In this document: in pieces, positions 21,501 through 34,010 of the stretch | How positions within the stretch are numbered: the first letter of the stretch is position 1 | How the letters are laid out: each line of letters begins with the position of its first letter | Source: Aspergillus flavus | Taxonomy: Eukaryota > Ascomycota > Eurotiomycetes > Eurotiales > Aspergillaceae | Direction of reading: 5' to 3' | Assembly: GCF_009017415.1 (NCBI RefSeq) | Contig: NC_092406.1 | Coordinates: 6,014,001 to 6,078,000 of the forward strand | Length of the DNA stretch: 64,000 nucleotides | Program-made: the position numbers and the translations under genes | Notes under the pieces: generated by a model | What the model was told of the DNA's origin: nothing | Databases searched by the model: none | Seen by the model: only the letters and a program-made list of their open reading frames with translations

Positions 21501-24349
21501 TTCGTCTGCAAGAATCTTCGTATCCTTGACGAAACAATCCCATTCATGGGGGTGCAGCTGCTTGAGGTACTCAAGTAGGGTAACACGGGAGTAAGGCTCA
21601 TCTTCACGGATAATCTCACGGAGTGACAGGAGAATCTTCTCGCTGTAGTGGGGGATCAGAACTGTGAAGGTGGGCATGTTGTCCACGGGCAAGGGTTCGG
21701 GCATGGGAGTAGACAAGGACTGCGCGAAGAAAGAGATACGGCGCTCAGCTTCGCTGCCAGGTGGGAAGAATTCAGTCTTAAAAGACTGATCTTCCTGGGA
21801 TACGAAGAAAGTTGGGGCACGCAAAGTCCGTTTACCTTCTTGTTCAGAAGGAACCTGGTGGTACAAGAGCTTCTGGACATGGTCAATAGCCAGCAAATGT
21901 TCGCGATACATGGAAATGATAATTGCGTTCCAGACTTGCGAGATCAGAACCTTTGGTTTGTACTTGATCTCCATGTCCGTGGTGGCAAGAACTTTGGAGT
22001 AGATGCGCTTCGGCAGACGAGAGAAGATGTTCCTCCATGGTGACCAGATAGAAACACCGAGGTAGAAAGACCTCGCAACAGAGAAAACCGTGTTGCAAAT
22101 AATATACCAGAGGTAACTATCCAGGAAAAAAAGTGTCAAATCCATGAAGAACATGAGCCCGAGCAGGATCTGAGGCTGAATGTAACACAGCTTGGTTCCA
22201 AGGTATTCCACACCAGAGCACCGCTGGATCTGCATCGGAGAAAGAATACGGATGGGATCCTTGAAGGACAGGGTCAGGAAGAAATAAGACTCGGCCAATT
22301 TTGCACCGAAGACACAGACCCAAAGACCGTAGGACATCCACATGTCATTGCCCTGGAGATGTGCCCAGCTGGCAGTGAACGTCTGACTGGCAACATATTG
22401 ACGACCATGCTTCTTCAGATAGCTACCGAACAAACCACCAAGCGGCATGACGGAAAAGAAGAAGAAGGTCACCAGAGCAATAATGAAGTGAACAATACCT
22501 ATGATAAGAGCAATTGTTTCGCCGATCTGCTTCTTGAAGCCGAAAACAACCACACCCGGGGCCAGGTTGATGATAAACATCAACAGAAGGAACATTAGAC
22601 GCTTGGTTAGGTGCTGAGCACCTGCCCACCGTCGCGGGACGTACATCCATTCACAAATAGTAGCAAATATCTGAATGAAGCATGCCAGGGCACCACCGAA
22701 GCCAACAGCAGACCAGTAGTAGGAACCGGGTGGCTTGTTGTTCAGCTGCTGCTGGTAATTTTTGGTGTACAGAGTCGGAGCGTTATAGGCCGTGAAGAAC
22801 CAGAAAGAACACAAGTGAATGACCCAGATACGGTTGAAGTTTGTGACCATGTGGAACCAAGATCTGGTTTCCCTGTATGTCTTGAAGAACACCTTCTTCC
22901 AGTTGACTTCCTTCAGCTTCATCCATCTCTCAGCAGTTGGAATGTCAACCAGACGGGTCTTGTCTTCCAGCACAATTCGCTCAATACCCTCGGGGTACCA
23001 GAAAAGTTGATTCATATCATCGTACCCGATGATTTGGTTGTGATCTTTCTCTCTTCGCACGTATTTCCCGTCCGCGATCTCATAGCCCTGCTCGCGGCAG
23101 TACTGATAAAGAGGAGTGATGATTTCGTTCAGGTAAGTGAACTCCTCAACGGGCTCAACCCGATTCTGGCATTCTGGCGAACTGTAGTAGTCATCCGCGC
23201 ACTTGAAGATGAAACAGAGACACTCTGGCAAGAACCTGACCTGATTGGCCTCACCCCAGCACAGAAGGTACAAGGCCACTTGACGCACTCGGTCATGCTG
23301 CGACATGCGGTTCATGCGGGTCTTCCACCGATACTCGGCGGCTTCGAGACTGTTATCGCCCTCTAGTGCTTCAAGAGTCTCCTCCACGTTCTCCGGGTTC
23401 TCCTTCGCCTTCTTCTGGGCCGCTTTGCGGGCTTTCCTGGTCTTTCGGTCGGCTTTGCCCAACTTCATGTTGGAGAAGCCCACCGCATCATCAAGGTCAA
23501 GGTGAGCTGCGAAGTACCAACGACGGTAGTTCGCATTATCACCGCCGATGTAGTCGGCGTGCAGAGAAAGGAGTGCCTGGTTTGGCGTCATACGAGAGGC
23601 ACGCGAGTCTAGCTGCGTCAAAAGGTGGTCGTACATGTTACGCATACTGTCCCTTTGGAAACCGAATTTGTTGACCAGGTCAAGGAAAATATCCTCGATT
23701 TCCTCCTTGGAAACAGGAACTTGGGCATCAGAGGACCACGCCGGATATGGCTCCCGGGATCGCTGACCAGCGGGCAAAGCATTTCCGTAGTCCATGCCGT
23801 AGACAGGGGTCGATGCCCCGGACGACCGATTGCCTCCGTAAGAGACCTGGGAGGAGGGCGGGCGGTAGCCGTATCCACGTCCGCCATACTGGCTGTCGGC
23901 ATAGCTGTTGTAGCGCTCGTCCCCCCGACCGTAGTAGTCCATGTCCGCTGCACGTGCCGTTTCGGATCTCATGGTAAAGTCACTGAATGTTTCCGAGTCT
24001 TCCTCCGAATCGCCGCGGCGCCGTCCCCTTTGCTGGCCGTTCCCTTGGTCATAGTAAGGCTCGCCATAGTAGTCGTCCTGGTGGCCGGCGTCATAGTACC
24101 CACCGTCCTGGTTGTAACCATGTCCACCATCCGGATAGTAACCGCTGCCACATATCAGTCACTTGTTACACATCAGGCATAGCAAGAAGCAGAATTATTC
24201 ACGTACCCTCTATCATAGTAACCATCGCCGTAGTCATTGGGATCATAGTAAGCCTGGCCATGATGCTCATCCTGGTAATAGGAATCCCCATGGCCACCAT
24301 GTTGGCCGTAGCCATCATCGTAATGGCCGCCTTGATTGTAGCCTGACAT
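18531..24349 (-). CDS. fksA: 1,3-beta-glucan synthase catalytic subunit
   Basis: Three exons, 24349-24207, 24144-18880 and 18819-18531, encode 1898 residues, the normal size for fungal FKS. It makes beta-1,3-glucan from UDP-glucose at the plasma membrane and is the target of echinocandins. The N-terminus is Gly/Tyr/Asp-rich and disordered ([19 protein letters not shown]). The FKS1 domain 1 follows at about residues 330-440, then a first membrane block, the large cytoplasmic GT48 domain ([36 protein letters not shown]) and a second membrane block. The drug 'hot spot 1' reads FLTLSFKDP and the second region reads [10 protein letters not shown], both apparently wild type. The final exon carries a basic-plus-hydrophobic tail ([15 protein letters not shown]). 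The short first intron splits the Gly/Tyr repeats. LCB1 and a GH17 enzyme lie downstream on the same strand. Confidence 0.97.
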
Positions 24350-27300
24350 GTTGAAAGGCGAGTGTAACCAAGCAGTGATAGTTTCTAATACAAGCTTAGC
24401 CCTGGCACGCAAGCAAATCCATAAATTCGAAGAGTGTCGTCAATCGACTCACCTTAACAGTGACCCATCCAAATTTCAAATTGATCGATTCTCAATATTT
24501 TTGCATCAACGGGACTCTCAGTATCGAGAGCTGCAATGGAACAGGATAAAAGGCGACGTGCCGTGAACGATCGCAATGCCGACGAGCCGCTTTGAGGCAC
24601 CAGTCCCCGATCGTTAATGCTGAAATTCGATCAATTCGATAATTAATGATTAAATCGCACTTTTCGATAGGCTGAAGAGCCGTACGGTCGTCACTAAAGT
24701 GTTCTTGTAAACGAATGGAAGGGAAAGGAAAATCGAGCAACGATGCAAAGACGGATCAAGAACCTAGACTGATACTAGGCCCGAACCTGTCTCAGTCTAG
24801 GACGAACCTCCCTCTTCTTTTTCTCAAACGAGAGCGAGAAAAGAAGGATAGGAGTCCAGACAAAAAGTCGTGAAAAAAAAAGAAGAGCAGGTGAGAAGAA
24901 ACGAAAAAAAAGAAAAAGCACAAAACAACAATCGTTCCTTGGGTGTAAATCAATAAAAGAGTGAACAGGAACCCAAAGATGAAAGTGAAGGGACAAGAAA
25001 GGAAAGGAAAGATCCCAAGCGATGGTCGAAGGGGGGAGGAGAGAGAATAGTGTTTGAGTTGGACGATTAGTGGTGAAAAGGGAATCGATTGTCCACCCCA
25101 AACCCAGCAGGGAATAGGAAAAATACTGGTGAGTATGGGGCCTGGTGGTTATTTTGGGATCTGGATCTGCTCAATTTACTTCGCGACAGTACCTGCCTAT
25201 CCGTACCTTACCTGTATCGGGGGGAAAGGACCCACAATATACCCTCCCGGGAGGCAACAGTTTCCCCCCTCTCCGTGTCTGGTAAGGTGATACACAATTC
25301 TGTTCGCGGGACAGAGACTACACCCAATGGAATAAAATTTCGGTGGAAAAGTGTTTACTCTGCACCGCTGACTGGACCATACCACATTACTTGGTATTAC
25401 TGCACCCGGCGCCTGGATACCGCTCTGGTATTAGGAGACATTAATCATCAAATCGTCCATGATCTGGACACATCACCAGTCTTTCCTGATTGGAAGCTTT
25501 CTCAAGGTTGCCCTCCCGCCCCCTGTAATTATTGGCCCATACATGTTGGTGGCTAAGGTTCTATCAACTGGAAAGAGAATTACTCGACCTCAGCTAAGGT
25601 TGAAGTTACATACACGCATATTCCATCCACAGCATTGAGTCTAACTCATCCATCCACGTATGAACGTATGGTACCACTGTCGGTACCGGTTTGGTTACGT
25701 ACCTACGGTACGTAGAGGTAGTACTGTTTTCGGCCCGCCCCTCACCACTTCCACACTTCGCTATCCACCATCCATCCAGAGAGATGAATGATACAGTATT
25801 GCAAACTCTGCTCCGATTAGTAACTTTTACATTTTGCAAACCGCTGGGGCGCAACCCTCCTCTCGAACGGTTCAAAATTGGGCTTATACTGTTGAATCCA
25901 GCAGGAGCAACCTGATTTTTTGAAGAGGCCAAATTTTAGTTGTGCAGTGATAAGTCATCATTGGTTGCGACCGTCCGGAATCCATGGAAGCTGGCGGCGG
26001 CCCCCCTGAAACCGGGTCCACCACCAGCCTCAGCGAATAGGCCCCACGCGGATAACCTACTACAATTACAACTCAATACCAGACGTACCGTATCTTTGCT
26101 TTCCTTCTTTTCTCTTTTCTATTTTCTGTTTTACCACTGGAAAGTATGCAGGGATGGCATTGGCTCATTCCACTTCTAACTTTGAATTGATGCTGCCACT
26201 ACGACGGCGATTGTTAGTCGCAAGTGTTATGAACGCGTCGCTATGCAGTCGACGCCCACATTGTTTATTATGATTCAGCTCTTTCGACTATCACCAACGC
26301 ATACGTACGTCCGATGGAGGTTCTCCGGTACACAAAACTTTTATCCACGGGTCCATTTCTGTGCCTGAACCAACTCCTAATAACCAAAGGAAAGCACACC
26401 CATTGCTCTCGGTGGCCCTAGCTGGGTGTTTTGATAGGGAGAGCAATCAACTAAAATAGTCAATACAACACACTTGGGGAAGGTGAACAACCCATTTACT
26501 TCGTGCTCATAATAGAAGTTCTTTTTATCAATGCCTTCTAAATGGTTCCTATTATGTATGTACTATGTATGTACTATTGTTGAGGCCACTTTCTAGAGTA
26601 GATTCGTTGGTCCGTGAATCAGGTAATGTCAATTACCAGCCTAAATCCGTTCTTCCATTCCTATTTAGAATTGCCACCGACAACCCACCGTCAAATCCAT
26701 GAAGGATTGGGATACAGGGCCCTCGAGTGTTTTACTCTTCATTGCCACTAGAGTTGCACTGTGTAGCACATATTCAGCCAATAATTGAAGTACAAAATCA
26801 TATATTAAAACACCTGCCACTTACTCCGCAAGGCATGATCAAGACAGGCCAGGCCGATGTTAAATTTAGCAGCACAGGCTACTATTATATATATCGGCTT
26901 AGACAACACCGCACTAGTGGAAGTAAAGACATAGAACGACAGACCATATGTATCTCTTTCTACTTCAATCATTAGGTGACATGATAACTTAGAAACTTTC
27001 CGGTGCCTATGCATAACCTTTTGGAAATATGCTGCCTACCCTTGGGGCGGCTATAATGCCGCTGACAGGAAGCATGGCGTCTACCTTGGTAGAACATGCA
27101 CAGCTCCCAAGATCGATAGAATAGACTAGCTTTTCGATGTCTTCGGACAGCCTGGGCTAACCTCTAAAGGCAATCTACTAAACCGTCCACACGCGTTCTA
27201 CAAGAACAGATGTTCAATGGAGGAAAGTGAAAAGCGGGGGTAGACCCATAGGTCCCTGAGTTACGGTCAAATATGTGAACACCTTAATTGAAAGCCGATT

Positions 27301-30300
27301 GTTTACCATTTGTCACCGGCATGTACAATGGCATTTAGACAGAACCCTTTGCCCCGGCTCTTTGTAAATCCTCCAGAGTGAATGTATCCATTGGGTCGGG
27401 ACCCCTTGGACTCAAGAGTGAATATGTTCAGAAATATCTTCGGAAAACGATGCTCTATCGCCCTTGTGCCCAGCTGAGGTTTTGTCCTCCGCCTAGGATA
27501 TTTGATATTCTTATACTCCGACGGTCGATATGGATAAAACAAGTAATGTATATATACTTCGAAATTTTCTCTGTATGATTAATTCCGATTGCTGTTGCAA
27601 TAAGATTGATTACTGAAGGTCATTGGTTTTACCTTAAACCTTACTAGCTCCTCCTGCAGCCAACAATCATCCAGGATATCGAACGCCAACTGTATGTACT
27701 AGTAGTCCAAACCATATCGTATATACGGAGTAGGAGCACCAGACCAGTGAGGATTGAAGCGAACCCCACTTTTGACTTGATAAGTAACCTTGGTTTTTCT
27801 TTTCTTTTCTTGTTTTGCTTTTTCCACCTCTTTTTTCTTCCCTACCTTTTTCCTTTTTTTTCCTTTCTAAACCAGGTACATTTGAATGATATAAATATAA
27901 TGCGCTTTGTCCGGTTCCATGGGAGCTGCACATGTGCCCAGTTCTTTGTATCTCATGCGATGTAGTGATTGGCTTAAAGCTACTCTGTAATCAATTCCAC
28001 TTGCCCCACCTCATTGTATACCGTGTACTGTTTATGTATAACAATACGGGCATAAAATCTACGGTTTATGGATGAATCAACAGAGCTCAGGACATAGGAG
28101 AACTCTATATATGGCATGGACGACTACCTCGGGAAAGAGGTAGGGGGAGGATACTACTAGTAATAATATTCAGATAGTATAGGTATATATTTAGGTAGGG
28201 GTGGACAGGGGCGTGTCAAGTGATGTTATCATCGGTAATGCGACTTCTGCCAAGTTTCCAACCCATGCAAGCTGAAAGTTTCCAAAAATATCGGAACGGC
28301 GATAATCGCTGCTGAGATCTCTCTCCGTTCTGAACCCATGGAACCAACTGCGACTATAATGATGAACACTCCGATTTCCTTTTCCAGTGTATCTGCTATG
28401 AACCAGTGGCTGAATGTTTTTTCTTTTTTCTTTACTTTTCTCTTGTCCGAGCTTGTTCAAAACCCCCAAAGTGGCGAATTTAAAGAGCTTCGATCGGACT
28501 TTTGGTACAGGAACTCTTGTCAGAGGCTTCTCTCGTTTCTACGTGCAGAACAGACAGGTACTTTCGTACATATGCGCCCGGAAACAAGTGATAAGTGGAC
28601 CTTTCATACCCCTGCCCTTGCAGAGTATGCCAACTACAGTCGCTTTTATCAAGCTTTTCCATTTTCTTCTGGTTCGTAATCTAGACTTCTTTCCGCTTCT
28701 ACAAGCTACTCCGACATAGGACTGGAGTGGAAAAAGTGGGTTGTTGTATGAATTGGGCTACGTATATCACCCCCCGCCGTAGGGTTCGCTATTGTTTTCT
28801 AGAAATAATTCGGGGGGAATAAGCAAAAATGAGAATGGAGCCTTACCATTAGTCCATTACTAGGTATTCATGAACGTTTCTCTAGTGTGGATTATTTACA
28901 GTATTACCTAGAAAGTACAGCTGCACCCACCCTCTTCATATTACTTAGTAGTACTCCATACTACAGTAGGTATGGACTGATTCGCCAGTTTCACTAAGAG
29001 AACCATGATCTTGACCAATCCGTAAACAGGTGGCTGAGTTGGATTTGATCTTTTTTTCTGTTTAAATCGTAGAGGAGGGGGGCTGGCGTGACGACTGGCC
29101 AACCGGGAGCCACAAGCCTGCGGGTGGCAAACCGGCAAGGACCACAACGGCCTCTGCTTGATTGGCTTCCAATGGTCCAGCCCTCGGTCGAAGGTGTGGA
29201 AAGGAAAAAAAGGGGGGCTTTCAAGTTTCAGCTTTTGAGGATCATCATTAGTCGGTAATTCCTTAATATCCAATCGATAGATAATAATTATTACCTTCAA
29301 TCGTCGTCATTGCTATTTCTCATTGTAATGGTGTAAGGTTACACCTATCCTGATTCCTGTTTTTCGTTACACTCGCATGACCGCGATTACTAATATAATT
29401 TATAGAACAATCCCAGCAAACATCGAGGCGTGACTTTCATATGACTTGGACTCCGTTGGCCCGTGGTTACCATTCTTGCATTAGAGCTCGGTGGATGATG
29501 CTGGCACTCAGTGAATAGTACCGAGCATACACAGGCGTGGGAAAAGATTTCGACTTAGATAAGCTTGTTTCTCTAGCCGTACTCCGTAAGTGTCTATTCA
29601 TCCAAGAGGTTTCATATTGGACCCTGATCCACTGACGGAGAAGGAAAGATCGTCATAGGGACGTTCAACCGTCAAAGGGAATATGGATCTACAATCGCTG
29701 CCTGCCACTCACAATTCCAGAGATGATGCTTCGCCACAATCAATGGATCGGGGCTCCTGCCTACACAATATTAAGATTCTCTTGAGATCAACATTCTCTA
29801 GAGGACCGGAAACCCTGCATGCAAGCATATTCCGGATGCAGCGACTGGATTCATCATGCTCCAATTCATTATGTTGACGCTTCGTAGGAGCTGATGTGTA
29901 CTGACACATGTGTTGCCTTCTCACAGAGGGGTTAAGTGAGCCACAAACAAAAGACAAGTGACAGATATTCTGCATTCAGCGATCAACCCGTGTCCGCCAC
30001 ATCAGGTGGATACAAGTTTACAGTCGCACGTCCATCGCGGTGGGCATTCTGAGCTTAATCAGACTACTAAGCCATGGTTTCCCAAAGCTTCAGCATGGTC
30101 GGATACCCCAGACGGTCTCATGCAAATGATGGTGATGTGGTCAGGGTCGTAACTGTGGGACAGATTCGAGGTCAGTGTCTCGTTTAAGCTTCTCTATATA
30201 TATATCATTTATAGGCGGGTGAACCGTTAAGCTTTTCACTTGGACAGCATCGACCCCTCTGATCTGTTTCCGTTGTGGACCGGGATTGCGCGTTCCTGAG

Positions 30301-30852
30301 GCCTCTGATATCAACCCATCCCTGCACAACGCGCTTGGACAAATGACAGCCGCCAGACAGGAATATCACTGACTATCACCAATGATCATCATACTTATCA
30401 TATCCTTAGAGGAAGGTCATTGTGGGTGTCTGGCTATCCCGTCCCGTTCTATGCCTCTCGTGGCTCCAGAGAAGCGGGCGGTTGAGGCATTTGTCCCTGA
30501 AGTCCCTTGACCCTGAGTGCCCACTTCAAACCTATAGAAGAATATGCAGAGAACCCGGTCCCAGGGACGTCCTCGTGGCGACTGTCTTTGTTGTTAGATG
30601 CGCAAGATTTTCTCGCCGTTAAATCATTACTTTCCTTTCGTCTATAGATTCCAGTCGTTCCTTGTCCATGGTCCCTCGCTTGCTGTCTTTTCTAAGCATT
30701 AATATCTTGGTTTCAAATATCTATTCCCGTCATTCATTATTCAAACTATTCATCTTTGGCCTTGGTAGTACAAGTGGAATTCTATCTCCAAACTTTTGAG
30801 TGTCTGGCAATCTTGCCAATAGTTTCTACAACGCCTCGTCCGCGCATTCAAC
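24350..30852. other. 6.5 kb gene-poor divergent intergenic region between fksA and the GH72 gene
   Basis: No ORF here is longer than about 155 codons, and none has a recognisable domain or convincing exon structure. Purine-rich tracts (24830-25050) lie in the fksA leader. GTAC/TACC-rich stretches occur near 25190-25270 and 25670-25725, and there are several T/C tracts. The 120 bp before 30853 are the pyrimidine-rich leader of the GH72 gene. The region may be long regulatory DNA, hold non-coding RNA, or be decayed sequence. Confidence 0.6.
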
Positions 30853-32634
30853 ATGAAGTTGTCCAGTATTGTCGCGGGCGCCTCACTCTTCGCCAGCAGT
30901 GTTATTGCAGCTGACCTAGACCCCATCATCATCAAGGGCTCTAAATTCTTCTACAAGAGCAACGACACACAGTTGTGTGTAGACCCTCTATTGACGATCC
31001 CGTTTCTTCACTTTGTGCTAACAAAACCCCAGTTACATTCGCGGTGTTGCCTACCAGCGTGGGTTCTTCGCTGTCCCTAATATCATCGGTGTGACATAAG
31101 CTAACATACTATGAAGAGGAGTATTCTGGTCCCGATTCTTCCGCCAACAGTTTCAAGGATCCCCTTGCCGACGCCGATGCTTGCAAGCGTGATGTACCTT
31201 ATCTTGAAAAGCTGGGCACTAACACCATTCGCGTGTATGCTATCGATCCTAAGTCCGATCATAAGGAGTGTATGAGCCTTCTCAGTGACGCCGGTATCTA
31301 TGTCATTGCGGATCTCTCGTCCCCGGGTGATTCTATTAATCGCAACGAACCAAAGTGGGATAACGACCTGTACAATAGATATGTGACCGTGGTTGATGAG
31401 CTGTCGCAATACTCGAACGTTATTGGTTTCTTCGCTGGAAATGAGGTCTCCAACAGTGAGAATACCACGTCTGCCAGTGCCTTTGTCAAGGCTGCTGTCC
31501 GTGACACGAAGCAGTATATTAAGGCCAAGAACTATCGTTCTATGGGTGTTGGCTATGCTACTAGCGATGACTCGAGCATCCGTAAAAACATGGCCAACTA
31601 CTTTAACTGTAACAGCGCGGATGACAGTATTGACTTCTGGGGTTACAATGTGTACTCTTGGTGTGGTGACTCCAACTACGAGAAGTCCGGGTACGCTTCT
31701 CGTACTGAGGAGTTCAAGGACTACACTGTCCCTGTCTTCTTTGCTGAGTATGGTTGCAATGCTGTTCAGCCTCGCAAGTTCACGGAAGTCCAGGCTCTTT
31801 ACGGAGACAAGATGGCTGATGTCTGGTCGGGAGGTATTGTGTATATGTACTTCCAGGAAGAGAATAACTATGGTAAGGTCGACATTGGCTATCTTTATAA
31901 CTTATCGGCTGATTGTACTAGGCCTGGTGTCTGTTGATGGCAACAAGGTCAGCACTAAGGCGGATTTCAGCTACCTGTCGAAGGAGTTGGCTAGCGCAAC
32001 CCCCTCTGGCACCAAGAAGGGCGATTATCAGCCGACAAACACTGCTCTTCAGTCTTGTCCGACTGTCGATGACAAGTGGCTGGCAACCTCCAGCCCACTA
32101 CCTCCCTCTCCAAACCAAGACCTCTGCTCCTGCATGGAGGAAAGCCTAAGCTGCGCTCTGAAGGACAAAGTATCCGGCGAGCAGCTAGATAAGCTCTTCG
32201 GTACTGTTTGCGGCTACGACGTCTGCGATGGAATCACCACCAATGCCACCACTGGCAAATATGGCGCTTACAGTGTGTGCACTCCTCAGCAGCAACTGTC
32301 GTACGCAATCAACCTCTACTACCAGAACCAGAAAGCAAAGGGTAACGGTGACAAGGCTTGTGACTTCAACGGGGCTGCTACCACCCAGAGCTCGAAGAGC
32401 GGCGGCAGTGCTTGCTCTGCACTCCTCAAGGAGGCCGGCACTTCCGGTACCGGCACCGTTACATCTTCTCCCACTGGTACTGCTGGCTCTGGTGCTTCCG
32501 ATGGTGCTGCTGCATCTAGCTCTGGATCTGCCGGCGGTTTGGTCGCTCCTTCTAGCGTCAACGTTGGTATCTTCCAGCTCGGCGCCTATGTGGTGACGGC
32601 CATGGTCGCCGGTGCGGGCATGATCGTCCTGTAG
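30853..32634 (+). CDS. GPI-anchored beta-1,3-glucanosyltransferase, GH72 with X8/CBM43 domain (Gel/Gas family)
   Basis: Four exons, 30853-30974, 31033-31058 (only 26 nt), 31117-31872 and 31922-32634, give 538 residues. The joins rebuild the canonical [14 protein letters not shown] and [14 protein letters not shown]. The signal peptide is about residues 1-19 ([19 protein letters not shown]). The GH72 glutamates are seen in [10 protein letters not shown] (acid/base) and FFAEYGCNA (nucleophile). A cysteine-rich X8/CBM43 domain follows ([19 protein letters not shown]), then a Ser/Gly-rich stretch and a hydrophobic tail ([14 protein letters not shown]) typical of GPI attachment. It elongates and branches beta-1,3-glucan at the cell surface, using the product of FksA. 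It is the 'GH72+' type, similar to Aspergillus Gel4/Gel7; which paralogue is not settled. Confidence 0.93.
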
Positions 32635-34010
32635 GGGCCGTTCGCTCCTTCTCGCCTCATAGTGGGACGGTAGCCCCATTTCCTGCCGATCAGTGTGCAA
32701 GCGGGTTAGCTCTGCTACATGTCGGTGTGATCGATACTCTTGTACATCCTAGCGGTGAATCTGCCTTTCTCAATACGAACTTCTTTGCTGTATAAGTATT
32801 ACCACTGCAGGTATACTGTATTTGGCATCGTCTTTTATATATTTTAATAGGTCAATTGGTTTCATGGGTGACTTCACGTAAGTATGACCAGTCCTAGGGT
32901 CAGATGACACTGTTAGAGGACTCTTATGATTGGCTTTCCTATCTAGACTCCTTAAATCTCTAATTCTAGTATTTTTTATCTATATGGTAATCGGCACATC
33001 CAAGATAAACAAGCGCCGCGTTCTCTTTCCTGCGAGGTATATTCAATACACGACTCTGCTCGATCGAACAGTATGGTAGTCCTACACAATCTACCCTAGT
33101 CCAGACATATGCTAAACCTCGATGATTGGATTAATTGGTGTCGGATAGAGAAGAGCAGCATATTAATAACATGGTGCGGGATTTACACCGTGTTGAGTGG
33201 CATAGTGATCGCTTCGCCGTTTCCGCTTGAGCCTGCACCATGGATGGGAGGAAGGGTTCGTTGATCATACGGCTGGCTTTTCATGGCTTCAGTGACCTTG
33301 ATTGGTAGTATAAGGTCGATTAAGAGGGTTATAGACTACGTATACTAATAAACAGCTGGTGTGTACCATACCCGAAGTAGATGGCGGATATATATTTTCG
33401 GCGGATATATACATCCACACGGGAACATGCCCAACACAGGGAACACACCTAGCTTTACATGGAGAGTCATGCAGATCTACAAGATAGTTAATCAACAATA
33501 GACGTATGAGATGACAACTAGATATGGCACGCTGATGTAGACTTAGAGTATATAAAGTGGTCTTTTAGACTGTATTGGTGTTGTGATAACATAACTGAGA
33601 GAGATCCCGCTCGATCCACGTTAGGCCTTTTTTTATTTTATCTTTATTTTATTTTACTCTATTTTATTTTAATTTTTTTTTCTCTTTCCTTTTGTGCTCC
33701 TACTATTGCTCCACAAGGAGACGTGGAATATTCATTGCCTTGGACATGGCGTTTGCAACCCACGGATCAGCAGGAAGCGTTGCCATGCCAACGACCCTCC
33801 GCCAGCTGCAACTCAATATCGTCAACACTACCGCTCGAAAGCAGCTCGAGCTCATGCAATATCTCCATCCAGCTTTACTTATATTTCCGGCACTGGTTAT
33901 ATTCAACAGACCGGGTACTTGACATGTCATACTAAACTCCGACCACCAAAGCAAACCAGCACAATCATATATCACCAAAACCAGATATCTATATACCAAC
34001 GAAAACGACA
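32635..34010. other. Intergenic region
   Basis: No gene is seen. AT-rich low-complexity sequence (TTTTATTTTA repeats) lies at about 33625-33690. The downstream half is the promoter of the SprT-like gene. Confidence 0.55.

Noticed and set aside
25089..25556. 155-codon ORF in the fksA/GH72 gap
   Set aside because: Tyr/Pro/Thr-rich chance frame with no family likeness or intron pattern.
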